The notes under the pieces are model-generated. The model ran no database searches. It worked only from the letters and a program-made list of their open reading frames with translations, and was not told the origin of the DNA. Shown one piece after another: positions 29,380 to 53,552 of a stretch of DNA of 64,000 nt. This stretch comes from Cheilinus undulatus. Taxonomy: Eukaryota > Chordata > Actinopteri > Labriformes > Labridae. Both the position numbers and the translations under genes were made by a program. Numbering within the stretch: the first letter of the stretch is position 1; each line of letters starts with the position of its first letter. The stretch lies in assembly GCF_018320785.1 (NCBI RefSeq), contig NC_054884.1, positions 18,539,667 through 18,603,666 on the forward strand. The letters are read 5' to 3'.

Positions 29380-29650
29380 TTGCTTTACTTGTGTTAACTT
29401 TAGTTTAAGCTAACATAGCTGTGCTAGCTACACAGACAATGTTACTCCGTAAGGTGGTGTAGCATTGTTAGCTGTAGCTGAAGCCAACAAAGCTAAAGTG
29501 AGCCACTGTTCACATAACTACTTTTAAAAAGGTCTAGATTTAGCGAACGCAGCAATAGCCAACGTAGCTTTGTTAGCTTTAGCTACATTACCTATTACAT
29601 ATGTAGCTCTGTTAGCTTTAGCCTTTGCTACTTTGGCTGCATTAGTGTGT
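29380..29650. repeat. AGCTA-rich dispersed repeat
   Basis: Dense GCTA/TAGC words (GTTAGCTTTAGC, AACATAGCTGTGCTAGC). 29455-29545 is nearly the same as 51975-52045 (GCTAAAGTGAGC then a C(T/A)GTTCACA segment), so it is an interspersed repeat, not only low complexity. Confidence 0.6.
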
Positions 29651-30286
29651 GTTAATAGAGTTAAGCTTTGTTTTTGTAGGCAGACTATTTATTCAGCTTT
29701 ATTTGTGATAAGGGTTTGCAGCTCAGGTTTTTACTTTTAATTTAAGCCCCTGAGAGCTGTGGTCAGCAGCCAGACTGTTTTGTGGGTCGGTCTAGCATGA
29801 CCACATGGACATAAAAAGGTGTATTACACACATAAAATGACATCACCTATTATCACAGGGTATTTTATTCAGCATAATAACAACGCAAAAAAGTAGAAAA
29901 AAGTCTATGATATACAGAAGCCCTCAAAAGATATTGAGAAAAATTAAACACGATATCAAGGAAATAACTAAAATTTACTTGTCAACATAGGAAAAAATGA
30001 GAAACATTAAATGCATGGATGCATGTCCTCCTATCAACCAAACAATCTTTGATTTTAGTGCCAATTCATAATCAAAGTTATCTCAAGACACTTCACAATG
30101 TGGGCAGGTCTAGACCTTACTCTCTATTTTGGCCTATTTTAATAGACCACTGTTACTCATTCTACTCTAAGGGCTTCCATACCATACTTATAGATGGCTA
30201 AAATATAAATTAATGTAATAATGAAGAGAGAGTCTCTTGCGCTTCAGCCCCTCCATGGGTCGAGGTCGGTGCTCTCAGAGCGGACC

Positions 30287-30326
30287 AGCAACATGCAAAG
30301 GTGTTTCCATTGAAACACCTTTGTAT
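30287..30326. other. Perfect 12-bp-arm hairpin
   Basis: Arms CAAAGGTGTTTC and GAAACACCTTTG with a 4-base loop, at the end of a GC-rich 60-bp stretch (from about 30235). It could be the end of a small foldback element or a transcribed hairpin. No RNA family is recognised. Confidence 0.5.
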
Positions 30327-30764
30327 AAATTAATGTTACTTAAATGAACCCAGAAGTGAGTTGTGGAGCTGTTTTGAAAGAGTCTTAAATGCTTGTCTGG
30401 GAAATAAAAGGTGGCAGTAAGTTCATAATGTGCTCAAGTCTTAAATCAACTAAAATGTTTAGGAGTTTTTGTCATCTAAATCTAGACTAAAACTTGAAAG
30501 AGTAAAGATTACTAAAATGTTACTCAGACTAATGGACATTATATTTGATGTATATGTGGTTTATGAAGTTTTCAAAACTATTGTGAGGGCTTTTGGCTTG
30601 TTATGAAACAGACTTGAATTGATGCTGATGATGCCTCTTAAGGCCTACTTAACAGACCAGAACATCAGTTTAAAATGGACTGTTTCTAGTTTTTTTAAAG
30701 GGGGTGGTGTCAGACAAGGGAACTAACAAATATCAAAACTGTACTCTGCTAATCATCTTTTTTT

Positions 30765-30895
30765 TTTTTTTTTTTTAAGATTTACTTTGGGCCTTTTCAT
30801 GCCTTTATTTGATGGAGGAAGGACAGTGGATAGACTCAGAAACAGGGAAGAGAGCCACTTAAACCACTCGACCTTCTGCGCTCCCTACTAATCAT
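30765..30895 (-). repeat. SINE-like repeat, second copy
   Basis: GGACAGTGGATAGACTCAGAAACAGGGAAGAGAG followed by TTAAACCACTCGACC, shared with the 61905 copy. A T-run marks the left edge. Confidence 0.55.
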
Positions 30896-33325
30896 CTTTT
30901 GTTATTGTTGTGACTGAGAGCCCCTTGGTGTTGGAATTTAGACACTCTGTATTTACCAATAAATTCCACATTTTCAGTTTGAGTCAACTGTTGCATCTCT
31001 ACTGACCTTCCCAACATTAGATAAAGTAGCTTAAAGCTCCTGTGGATTGCAGCAATTTTGGTGACTCCTTTGCTGAACTTGTCCTGTAGGTATACAAGTA
31101 TTTTACAAGTGCAACGATAAATCTCAACACTTGTTGAGAGTTTTCATTCTAGTTAATGTAATGAAAAAAACTTTTCCTTTATCTGACACCTACACTGCGA
31201 CAGCTGTTATCAGCATTAAAAATAAACCTATCGAAATGATCAGTCTTGTTGCTGATGGTCTTACTTGCTTTTGTGGGTCACGAAGAAGCATCCTTGTGAA
31301 TTTCAGTCTGTTTCATAACCAGTTAAAATCTCCTCACAGGAGCTTTTAAGAAGCTCCACCTGCAGCAATTTAAATACAGTACTGCCCAAAGATCCAGTGA
31401 TAATGATGCGTAATCAGTCTGGACAATAAGTGCTAATTTATTGTGCTTAAAGTGCAGTTTGGTGTACTTATATAGGAAGCAGGATTGGATTTAGGATCCA
31501 GTATTTTCATTGTGTGATTTTTTTTACTTCAGCTGAAACATCTGAATGCTTCCTCCACTGCCGTTCTTCTTCCTTTTTACCTTTGAACTTGTCAAGTCCT
31601 TTCGTTTCTCCAAGGCACGTCTCGGAGGAAAGTAACAGAGAAAGAGGAGGAGGAGGGGGAGACGGAGCAACGGGGGCAGCGGAGAAAGAATAGCAGAGTA
31701 TGAAAGAGAGAGGGAGCGACAGAGAGAAAGGGAGCGCAAAGTCTTGTCAACCGGAAATAAAACAAGCTGGCACCCTCCCCATCCCCAAGCCCCTACACCC
31801 ACCCCAAAGTCACATACTTCCTCTTCACTCCCTCTATCTCTCTCCTCCGCCTTCCTGCCTCCATCTTCCATCTCTCTCTTCTCCTCTGCAAAGAGATATA
31901 TTTAAACCCTGCTCTGCTCTGGCTCTTTGACTCGACCATACATACCGTCATACCTGCGTCATTACTTACGCCTCACTTCAAACCTTGTGTGTCTATCGGC
32001 CAGGGTTTCTGTGAGGGGCTCTGGGGCCAGACAATGCCTTTGTTTGTTGTCCTACAGCTGTAAGGCCCCGTGTGTTACAGCAGGAGAACAATACCTCTGT
32101 AGCCAGGGAACAATACACAGGTGATCTGGGAAAAGATGCTCTAGTCTGTATGCTGAACTTTACGCACAAACAAAAATGTTTACAGAAGGTCTTTAAACTG
32201 CTGCTAGAGATGGATCATTTACTCCACATAAGTGTGATATCGAATACAAACAATTCACGCTTTAATAGGCCTGACACAAGAATTTGATTAATGAATTAGA
32301 GGATCAATAGGGCCTTGATTATTGATTCATTCATTTAATTTAAAATTTAATTTTAAACAAATTTCAGAAAATAACTTTGATATCATTGGTGTGGTGTGGT
32401 GGTTTTTGCATTAGTTACTGAGTTAGCGTATCTTTTATTTTTTTAAACTGTACTTATCCTCAGATACAGCATTAGCACTGTGGTGCAAGTTTTTTCTATT
32501 TTATTCCACATTTTTCATACTTGCATTATTCATCATTTTCAAACGCAGCATCAGCAGTTTAGCACCAGCCTGTTGAAAATCCATAATTAGTGCTTTAATT
32601 TTTTTAGATTACATGAACTGCATGTTTAATTGTCCCTTTCAGCACACTGTGGTTAAGCTACTGCAGCATCTCCCTGCAGCCACAGTGGTGTAAAATAACA
32701 CACCACTACTCCCTAATGTCTCATTTCACTCTAAAAAGCTCACAGTTAGCTTAGTGGACAAGTCAAAGTCATCTGCACCCTTTGAAATCAAACATTTACC
32801 TTTCAACTGTTACCCTTATTTCCTTTTCCATCCATTACAAGTTCCTTTTTCCATGCTTAAGTTTATGCCATAATCTTCAATCTCTCTCTGAGGATCCTTA
32901 GTTTCTTTTGGAGTAGAGGCAGGTCTGACACTCAATTACACTTTGTTTATGACAATGCAAAAAATAAAATAATACAAAAATAGTTCTAAAATACAAAAAA
33001 GTGGCATATGATGTGTGACAGAGAATAATTTAATTTTGTTTTGTAAATTTGTTTGCTAAAAAGAGAAAATGTAGGTAATAATAGTAGGTTATTATACTTT
33101 CAATATGTTGTTGCTTTTTCTGGGTAGAGAAATTATCAGTACATGATAGATACTGATTTACTGTCAGATATAAACAATCTAAGTCTTGGCATTCATTTGT
33201 AAAGCTTTGAGGATAATTTAGCTTGATAGAAACATTACATTTTAAGGAAATCAAGTTATTCTGTTCTGGGTGCTATTTTGATTATCAAAACATATGTAAG
33301 TAAAAATCTTACTAAACTTCATGTT
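30896..33325. other. Intergenic, with a GC-richer purine/pyrimidine stretch
   Basis: 31590-31900 is a purine/pyrimidine-rich stretch with three overlapping ORFs that look compositional. 32270-32800 shares modules (CAGCACACT.TGGTTAAGC) with the 33326 hAT MITE and is a decayed relative. No gene is supported. Confidence 0.4.
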
Positions 33326-33719
33326 TAGGTCTGTCAAGATTAACTACAATCACGATAAGTGCACTAATTATTTCAGTTGCGATAAATCACATGATTTATT
33401 GTCCTTTTCAGCACACTTTGGTTAAGCCACTACAGCTCACCCCATTGTGTTACTAAACATTGACCTTTCTTCCTTTCCCTTATTTGCTTTCCGATCCATA
33501 ACAACTTCTTTTTTTCAGTGGTTAAGTTTATGACATAAGCTTAAAACTACCTATAAAAGCAGTTTAAGATGGTGGAGAATCTAAAATGACATAAGAACAA
33601 TTCTGAATGCAAAGTTGTTGAATTTTAAAATCAATAGCAAGGGTGCGATTAATCACAATTAACAACAGAAATCCTGAGATTAATTGTTATTGAAAATGTT
33701 AATCTTTTGACAGCCCTAG
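33326..33719. mobile_element. hAT-type MITE with terminal inverted repeats
   Basis: Left end TAGGTCTGTCAAGATTAAC; right end reversed CTAGGGCTGTCAAAAGATTAAC. The interior carries AATCACGATAAG and GCGATTAATCACAATTAA words typical of fish hAT derivatives. About 394 bp. Confidence 0.7.
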
Positions 33720-34801
33720 TTATTGTTTTTATTTACCCAATCGTAAGCTTAAAAATCATCAAAATATCACTATTTGTTTTCATTACCTACTGAATGAAAG
33801 TACTTATCTTTCTAAGAAATATTTTTTCACTTCTTCGTTTTGGTACTTTAGAAGTGAAAAGTCATCCAGAAAAAATGCACTATAAGCTGCACATCTGTGC
33901 AGTCTCTCCTTTTTGCACCTTTTTGCATACTCTTTGTAATGTTTACATTGTAATTTATATTTTTATTTTGCTACTAAATCCTTTTTTAAATCACGATCTA
34001 TTTGAGTCTAGCCATTTGTTTTTATTAGCCTCTTAATATTTTTTATTCTTCCTGTTAACTGTTTTGCACCAAACAAGAAGTCAAATTCCATGTTTTTAAA
34101 AATGTACTTGGCAATAAAACACAAATCTGATCCTGAATGCAGTTACAATCACTGTTTTTAACACATTGCCCAATTTTTTCAAGCCAGTAACTCAAGGATG
34201 AAATCATTAAAAATTATTTATTGATATTGTTTTTCAATATTACCAAATTGGGGGTCAAGACCCCCTTGACATTGTGAAGCCTTTAGACAAGGGTTTGAAA
34301 ATGCCCTCCAAAACACATGTCTAATCATTTTAACTTTGATATTTTACCCATTATTTTTAAAATGCTTCTGTCAAATTAGTTCAATTAAAGTTTAATTATA
34401 ATCATAGTAATTTCCAATCAAAGCTTTCATTACCTGGTTATGTGTTGAGTTGTTAAAGGCAGTATTTTACAGTACAGTCTTGGCCCTCTTGTTTAAGTCA
34501 CAGGAAAGTGAGGATATTAAATAAAAAGTCTTTTCCTTGTAACATAAACTTTAAGTGTATTTGTTGTCTTTGCTTCTCATATTTCTGAGTTATAAATTGG
34601 CACTTTTTAGTGCCATTTATTACCACTATTTTTTGTGCAATTTATGCTGAAAATTGAATCCCATCATGTATTTATCATCTACTATCTCTCCATTATCATG
34701 GCTTTATGCTCCCCTCTCTCGGCCTCCCCTCCTCCTCTCGCTGGCATTAAGTTCAAACTTGACACTGATGTTGACTCACTTTGTCACCCCTCGGTGGCTC
34801 C

Positions 34802-34803
<2 letters not shown>

Positions 34804-34876
<73 letters not shown>

Positions 34877-34878
34877 CC
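34804..34878. repeat. (CT)n microsatellite upstream of pax10
   Basis: About 36 dinucleotide units with one GCTC interruption, just upstream of the putative first exon of pax10. Three overlapping ORFs here are artefacts of this tract. Confidence 0.95.
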
Positions 34879-34959
34879 TCCATCGCTTGGAGGACAAGAG
34901 TGCCCGCAGACGCATTTCTCTCCAGAGCCCCCCCTCTCCCTCTTTCACTCTCTCTCACC

Positions 34960-35124
34960 CTGTCTAACTCTCTCCATCTCTCTGCTACTCTCTCCTTTAC
35001 GCACACACAGTTGTTGTCAACAAAGCTGGAGAACAAGGGACACGGGGGGAACAGGGGAATAAAGGTTCCACGGAGGAGGAAAGTAACACGCAGGACCACT
35101 CGCATCATAACACCTGGACACTTG
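34960..35124 (+). promoter_or_regulatory. pax10: Probable pax10 non-coding first exon
   Basis: GC-richer sequence ending in a strong donor (ACTTG, then GTAAGT at 35125). The first coding exon begins at a strong acceptor (pyrimidine tract then CCCTCCAG at 35869), leaving 77 nt of UTR before the ATG. The start of this exon is unknown. Confidence 0.5.
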
Positions 35125-35946
35125 GTAAGTTTGCTAAAATGCAGATCTTTTACTTGTATATTGTGTTCGGGGATCATTTCTGAGATGTTGAGTTTGGTGG
35201 AGGCTTACAGCATCCAATCCAAGTTACTTTACTGCCAGTGTCGGCATAATTCCTGAAATTTCACTGAAAATTAAATGTGGTTCCTGCAGCTTCTTCTTGA
35301 AATTGGGTGAAGGTTGACTTTTGACATCATGCTGCTCCACTAGGTTTCAAATTTGTCACTCTGACTCTTACAGGAGAAAAAAAAAAGATTCAATCAGATG
35401 GAAAAGAAAATTTTTTGTCAATCTCTGACTTAGTCATATATTTAACAATTAAAACGATGATGTTATGGTTGTATCTGCTCCTATTTATGAAGACAGAGGT
35501 GAAATATTGGCTTGGCTGTGTTTTGTGGTCATTTTGTTCGCTGCTTCTGTGTGAGTGCGATGTCACGTTTGTGTCTTTTCATGCAAACGTGTGTATGTGC
35601 ATGCTGGTGCTGCTTACCAGCAAAGATAGCTCTAAAAGCAAGTAGCATAATAAATGTCATAGCTTTCAGAGTGGCTTCTAATGTACTTAAGCTCCCAATG
35701 GTATACTAGCGTACCAATGTATAACACACATGCGCTACGACAGCGGCCGTGTAACTAACTCCATTTCTGTCTGTCATCATGAGGCTAATTCACCACAATG
35801 CCGACCATGTGTGAACTCATGCGATATGAACCCCTCCTTCTTCTTTTCCTCCTCCTCCTGCCCCCTCCAGAAAGGATTGAAGGAGTCGAAGGTGACAGGA
35901 AACAAGGCCTTTATTTCCTCTTCATGGTGGTTGGGATTCTCGTAGT

Positions 35947-46752
<10,806 letters not shown>

Positions 46753-47429
46753 GCAACAGACAATCGAAAAGGAGAAGTAAGAGGAGGAAGAAGAGAAGGG
46801 GGGGTGGAAGAAAAAGTGTCAAGAAAACAATATGGGGACAAACAGGTTTTAAGGAGGCACAGGACTGAGATAAAAAAAGGGGCCTCGATGAGTTGAAGAC
46901 CCCTAAATGCATTAAATGTTTACAAAATCAGCCAAGAGCAGCTTTGGTTGCACCTGACAGTAACGCTGCTGGTATTTACTTAGTAATATCAGGTTGCACT
47001 CACTTTGTGTACATTATAAGGTAGAGATGAACACAAGAATTAAGTGTGAGGTGGATTTAGGCAGCGATGTAGTGCTGGATTTACAGAGTGTTCTCACTTA
47101 TATTCAGCCTGCAGTCAGGTTTGAAATGTAAACGGTTTTCAGGATGAAGAACAATGCAGTCATGCAACACCACTACCCTTCCAGTGATGTTTCATCTTTA
47201 AAACCTTTCAAATTTCAAGCCTGAGTACAGTTTTAAGTGAGGAGGACAATGAAGAAGAATTGCTGTAAAGTAGACTGAGATGAGTTCAGTCTAAAAGCTG
47301 TAAAAAGGAAAGCGAGATGGCATCACTGCCCAGAGTGCGTTTCCCAAAATGGCAGTCGGCATTGAAAACTCTATAAATCTAGTGTGTTTCTTTGTTCAAC
47401 ATGCATATAAAAGGCACGATTGTTGATTA

Positions 47430-47435
47430 AATAAA
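47430..47435 (+). terminator. Candidate pax10 poly(A) signal
   Basis: AATAAA about 680 bp after the stop codon, the first canonical hexamer downstream. Confidence 0.5.
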
Positions 47436-48074
47436 GTAAACAAACTAAAAATAGATCTGTAATGACAAAAACTCAGGTGAAATGTAAGTTTAGTTCTTTG
47501 TATAGGACACTTAAACAAGACTAAATTGCAATGTAGTTTTCATTGGACATTTAAAGTTAATGATATTTCTCCGCTGTGGGTAAATCTATCAATACACCAC
47601 GTATCTGTAGCTCCCTGCCTCTTTGCTGTAGAAGGTAGAGATCTCAGGTTTTGCAGAGTGCATAGAAAAGTTTGATTTTGTACCAGATTCAGGGAAGAAA
47701 ATAAATGTTTTGACAAAAAAAGTTTTGACTAAAATGTAATAACTTTTTATTGTCTAAAACTGGACAAAAAATGTGTTTGAGTTCTTGTTGACTATAACTA
47801 TAATGGTAGAAATGGCTAAAATGTGACTAGAACTTTTGGACATTTTATCCTTAAGCCTAAGACTGAAATTTGATACAGTGGCAAAATTTACACTGCTTTG
47901 AAATGAACTCTGGATGGAACTTTTTGCCACTGCTAGCAGCATGTATGACTGGGCAAGGTCTGCCTTTTTCCCTCCAAAATGTGGCAGGGCTAATGGTAAG
48001 AAGACTTTAAATGAAAAAAGCATACGAAACATGTTTGAGCCTCTGAGGAAAGATAAATGGATGGCCATCTAGTT

Positions 48075-48200
48075 GGTGTGCTTTTATTATAGATAAAGAC
48101 AGCTGATATAGTCAGAAACAATGACGGCAGATGGAGGGAGAAGGAGCCACAGTCTGGACTTGAGCGTGGTCCGACTGTGCCAGTGTGGTGTGACCAAATC
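48075..48200 (-). repeat. SINE-like repeat, fourth copy
   Basis: TTTTATTATAGATAAAGACAGCTGATATAGTCAGAAACAATG...GGCAGATGGAGGGAGAAGGAGCCACAGTCTGGACTTGAG keeps the family order with many changes. Confidence 0.4.
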
Positions 48201-48203
48201 CCA

Positions 48204-50880
48204 AGGCCAGGGATGGGCAACTTTGGTTACTCAAAGGGCCACATAATTTTTTGTCACTGCCAGAGGGCCAAATTAAAAAAAAAAAAGCAGGATACTCTTA
48301 ATTTAGCAAGTTAAATGACCAGTAGTCCTACATAATGAACAAATATTTAGTTTTAGTTATTTTATTAAACAAATGTTTTTATTTATAACTCAAATGTAAA
48401 TAGTAGCACCTCATTTAATCAGCTTAACATTGAACTTTAAGCCAATATAAACTGCTTTTGAATGCAAAATTCATTTTGATTGATTAATCACAGGGGTAAA
48501 AAATACAACTAAAAATTTATGCCGATTAATCATTTTGGATGCTATCACACAACTGGCTAGAGTAGCTTTGTAACTTCAACTGGAACACGTGCAAAAAATT
48601 CTCTGTGCTCTTAACTTTTATAAAGTTATAGATAACATTCATATTCCACAGATTAACACCATCCCAGATTGACTAGTAAGTGGAAAGTCTGCCTTCGGTT
48701 TCCACTTTTTTTGTTTCAAAAGCTAATAAAAGGTTTTGATGGCATTCAGAAGCATGGCCATTCTGATTGTTTTATTGTTATTATTATTACTTTGTCTACC
48801 TACAGTATTTCTCAATTTTCAACTTATAGCTGGCCTTGGTCCAAAACCTCTTATCTCCATTTTTTATCATTTAAATTTTTTTCATGAATCATTTTCATTT
48901 GTCCCGCTTTACAACTGTCAGTGGGTTGTTACTCATTTTAAACCACTAAGAAGTGTCAAAAAGACCAAGACTATCATAATTCAACATTAAAACTGATTGA
49001 GAAGTGCAGTGTTCCCTGGAAAGTGGTGATTTTTGGAGATAGGAGGTTTTGGCCCGATGGCAGTGATATGCGATATTTGGCAGATAATTGATTACAGAAC
49101 CTATAATTAATTAGATTGTTTTTTAAATTGACTGACAGCACTACTTTTACATCACTTGTGGTGTATAATTCTTTATCCGCTTCCTGCATTTAATGATGCA
49201 TGTAATAAAGATCTTTACAGCAGTAAATATATCCAATTTTAACTCTAGTTTCTTGCGAGAAACCTCACATATACAAAAAATCAAAGATTATTATAGAAAT
49301 TGTTCTATTTTTCATATTTTCATGGGAGATATAATCATGTTTTATTCATGTCAACAATTTCTTGATATTTGAAATGATTTTCGGGCATCATTGAGTGAGG
49401 AAGAGGGTCACATGTGGACCCACTGCCATAGGCCATCTGTACCATCAATACTTAAGCAGTTAGGATTAATTTGATATCTGCTACATTAATGTTTTAAATG
49501 TCTCCTATTATACCTTTAATCCAAAGAGATTACAGATGACTGCTGAGTAACAGTAAGAAAAATGGATGTGATTTTCTGGAAGCTCTCTGCACAAAGAGTT
49601 TTAGTTGTTTCCCAGAATGATTGAAACAAATTCAAAGTGAGATCAAATATCTGCACAGTCATAATGATAAACCAAGCAGAGAGAAGTGCTTGAGTCAGTG
49701 ATTTGGTTGTACTAAGTAAACTCCAGCAGATGTCTCCATTGTGAGGTGTAACCACAGTTTGTTTCTTGTTACTCGAGCAGCTCAATAATGTTGTGATATG
49801 AAGTTTGTTCTCGAAGCATTCGCTGTGTGAGGCTACTGTGAAAACTTGCTCATGGCAATCACTTTTACTAAAACATAAAAACGACCAAAAAAAAGTTCAA
49901 TCCTGCCTACCCTGCCAGCAACATTACACTAAGACTGATACTGCATATTTTTGTACAGACATCTGTGTATGATGAAGATAACTGTGGAATATTGTCAGAT
50001 ATTATTGGAGGGAAGAATGTAGCATGTTGTGGACTCAAATCATCCTCAAAGCACAAATTATTAAGGATGCACCATATCAGTTTTAGTATCAGATATCGCC
50101 TGAATTATTGCATAAATACTGGTATAACAGATGTTTTACCACAAATCGAAGGTAAACAATTTTGTTTTCCCTTTGTATTAAAATGCAGACAGCTGTTCTG
50201 AACTGTGGAAACCCTAAGCAGACATGCATACATACATTTTCTTTTACTCTGTTCATTATCATAAGAAAACCAAAAATATGATCTCAAATTAACATCCAAA
50301 ATGTACTAGGAGTCACAGGAAAATTGCATAAAATGTAAAGTATGAATCCATGTCCTCTTAGGGCTTCCATACTAAACAGGAATATCACAGATATTTACTT
50401 GGATTTGCAGGGATTCTAACAAACATCCTGAACTATCAGGCAGACAATCATGCATCTTTACACTGCACAAAAACTACAAATGCAAAAACTTGCAAGACAA
50501 TCAAAGCAGGAGGTAGATGAGACCTAATACAGGCAGAAAACTGTGAAATATTTACATTAATGTTCATACAATAGCAATGACATTATCAACTGTGCATGAC
50601 CAAAAACAAACGTCTATAGACAATCAGTAACTTGCAGAAATGAATGGAGTGTTGTAAAAAAAGCATAATTGTAAATGGCAGGATTTTAAGCTCTGCTCAC
50701 CATCCTCCAACTATGGGTTCTGTTGATGCATCTCAGTTTAATCTCATATGAAACGTCTTTCAGCTCTTATTTATTTGTCTTTTCACTCAATCACACAAGT
50801 CCAAGTGTTGTTTCTGTTGTTGTTGTGCGTTGTGTTAGTACTGTATAGCTACCAAGAGTCAACCCTTTTGTGAAGGCCTT
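48204..50880. other. Intergenic or long pax10 3' region, with repeat fragments
   Basis: 48204-48290 resembles the end of a hAT-type repeat (AGGGATGGGCAACTTTGG ... AGGGCCA). 50190-50400 carries modules of the 24583 family. No ORF here has a recognisable product. Confidence 0.4.
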
Positions 50881-50896
50881 GGATCCCTTTAATGAA

Positions 50897-50902
50897 AATA
50901 AA
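50897..50902 (+). terminator. Second candidate poly(A) signal
   Basis: AATAAA followed at once by AGTGTGTGTATTG, a textbook GU-rich downstream element. It would imply a 4-kb pax10 3' UTR or an unannotated plus-strand transcript. Confidence 0.4.
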
Positions 50903-51457
50903 AGTGTGTGTATTGAAAATGAATTACAATGTCTTTATTCCTATTGTTCTCTATTTTTTACAGGACATGTGGGTCAAAGAATTGCTTTAAATGATGACAT
51001 CTATGTTTAACGGATGTGTATTCTGACATAATTACCACCTCATCAGAATAAAAGTTTGAATCTTGGTCAATTAAGTATGATGTGAAATCTATTATGTTTA
51101 ACTTTTTTAGAGATTTCTAATATTTATTTTTCCTGGTGCAGTTTTATATTCATCTGTGCCCCGAAAATTACTGTGTATTTTTTTGTATTCCATGGAATAT
51201 CAGTTCCACCCCAATGGGAATGCAGTTTGATGGTCCAGTATCTCGTTTACACCCACCTGTTTGTTACATTAACTGTTTTAACCTCGAGGTAGTGAAGGTC
51301 CCCAGTCTTTAGCACTGTTAATTTTGGAGTCCCAAGCTGAAAGTTTGGGAACCCCTGCTTTGAATGACCTTAAACTACAAGGCGAGTAAATCTGGACAAA
51401 ATGTTGACTGGGAGCTAAACAAAAGACACAAAATAAATGACAGAATTTGTGAGATGT

Positions 51458-51560
51458 ACAGTGCTTCAAAAACTTATTAGACAACCACCAACTGTTGTAA
51501 GGTTTATGACACAGCTGCCCATTGGTAATTACCAGAATCATTGTTTATGGTTCTGTAATG
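51458..51560. mobile_element. Tc1-type terminal fragment
   Basis: ACAGTGCTTCAAAAACTTATTAGACAACCACC resembles the ends of fish Tc1 elements. No transposase follows. Confidence 0.45.
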
Positions 51561-51829
51561 GTTAATATATCAGTATGGAGAAGCTCTTTAAGTGAAATAA
51601 TATTTTTAATGATAAAATGGTAATATTGTTGTCCATGAATTTTCGAACGTACTGTTTTACCAAAAAAAAAAACATAAAAAATAGTAAAGCCCATTATTAT
51701 TTCTTGATTAAGATGTCAAATTATAGTTATTTACTGCCATTCCTGAACAGAAAAATTAGTTTTAGTGGTTGAATGTTTGACATTTCAGAACAAAATGGGG
51801 CATTCTTTAAAGTGCAACTCACAAAGTTG

Positions 51830-52045
51830 AAGGATATGAATGAAGCTAATGTTAGCTGCATAAGCTATGTAGCTATGTTAGCTATGTAGCTCTAGCTATG
51901 TTTGCTAAAGCTCATGCTGTTGAAGCTTACTTAGCTCCATTTACTAACATAGTGACATTATGTAGCAAGCATAGCTTTGTTAGCTATAGCTAAAGCTGAC
52001 AAAGCTAAAGTGAGCTGCCATTCACAATATATATCTAAAACTGGT
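51830..52045. repeat. AGCTA-rich dispersed repeat, second copy
   Basis: Near-identical to 29455-29545 over its right part, with the same GCTATGTTAGC words to the left. Confidence 0.6.
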
Positions 52046-53173
52046 CTGTACATAATTTACCCTCTGGTTTAGACCTCTGACCTTTTTCTCTGTTGTATTT
52101 TTCAAAATGCTGTTTGCCCTGTGATGTTTTCAATGAGGTTATTTCATTAATGCAACTGTGAGACTTTGTTTATGACCGTGAGCCAGACTATGTTGAAAGT
52201 TTATACTCTGAAATTTGTTTTAAAGCTGTCCATTTTCAGGCACTCAAAAATTTGTTTTTGTGTTAACTTAATTCCAAAGTGTGACAAAAGATTATGGTTA
52301 TCAACTTAAATCATTGCGCAAACATAGCCTTTGTGAAGGTTTGCATGCGAAGCATCTGTTTCTTGTTTAGACATCATGACTCTTTGCTTTCGCAAGGCCA
52401 AAACTTGCTGTGAAATCACACACTTTCACATCAGTATTAGTCTGTTTTGGATACAGTTTGTCAATACAAAGGCATAACTATGATACTTCACATGTACAAG
52501 AAATGGTGTTTGATTGGACCTTAGGAGCATTGAAATGCTCTTCCATGTATGTCCACAACTGTTACTGGAAATATTTAGCACCTTTAAAGAAAAACATTGC
52601 AAACTAGAGGGGCATTGTCTTGAGCTAAGAGTATTAAAACATAAACCTGTGAACGAATACAGAAACAACTATACAGAACAACACAAAACAAAAATCGTAC
52701 ATTATCCAACCATTAGAAAGGATGTCAAAATGGTTAGGTTCAGAGACATGTAAAGAGCAAAAAAAATTCCAACGTTCTGTCAACTGAATGTGAGACTCAA
52801 CTTTAACTTCATGCCTTCAACCAGACAATAGTGAAGATAAGACATCCGTCATTATCACCAACGCTGAATGCTGGACAGCTGAAGGACCTTAATGTCTTCC
52901 TCTGGTGCAGCATCATGAACTGGACATCACAGAAACTGGACCACCATTAGCAGGCAGCATTTTGTGCTAATGGCCTGCCTCATGGATCCCTGGAGGATGG
53001 GCAGAAATTAAAGATGGGAGAGGAAGAGGGGGAAGGGAGGGTGGGACAGAGAGGAAAAAATAATACTGGAGATGCTTTGCAGAGAGAGAGAAAATAACCC
53101 ACTGGAATAATGGGACTGAATGATGTGAGATTCTGCTACTCTCCAGCTTAATGCAGCTTCATCACCTTCTATC

Positions 53174-53200
53174 GTGTGTGGGTGTGTGTGTGTGTGTGTA
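53174..53200. repeat. (GT)n microsatellite
   Basis: About 12 GT units with one GG interruption. Confidence 0.9.
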
Positions 53201-53206
53201 TAAATA

Positions 53207-53440
53207 TACACTACCGCTCAAAAGTTTTGGATCACTGGCAAATTTCTCTGTTTTCCAAAGAAAAACATTTTCATGCAGTTCACAAACAGTTATCAGCAAC
53301 TGTCAGTCATCAATCTCCTGGTATGGCTGCTTATCCAAGTTAATCATGTTGCATAGCTAAAAACCATACTAATGAGGGAGCAAAAAGACTGGACACTGGA
53401 AGACCAGAGGAAGGTGTTGTACACTGATGAATTGCTGCGT
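53207..53440. mobile_element. Truncated Tc1-like end
   Basis: ACACTACCGCTCAAAAGTTTTGGATCACT is a typical fish Tc1 terminus. It is followed by a short piece reading KDWTLEDQRKVLYTDE-like (53385-53432), a trace of the transposase catalytic region. Confidence 0.6.
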
Positions 53441-53552
53441 TAAAATTTTTACATGGAGGACAAAATTTTTTTTTTCATCAAGCAGACTGTTTACTCAGCA
53501 TTATCAAACATTTTGTAATGAGGGTTTGCAGGTCTGGTTTTTAACTTTTTGT

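Noticed and set aside
34635-35256. Long overlapping ORFs rich in Ser-Leu or Arg-Glu
   Set aside because: Translation of a (CT)n microsatellite in several frames; no protein family.
23411-35946. Paired-domain exons for a full Pax6-type gene
   Set aside because: No sequence resembling the paired box was seen on either strand; the reading frame starts at MYEKL.
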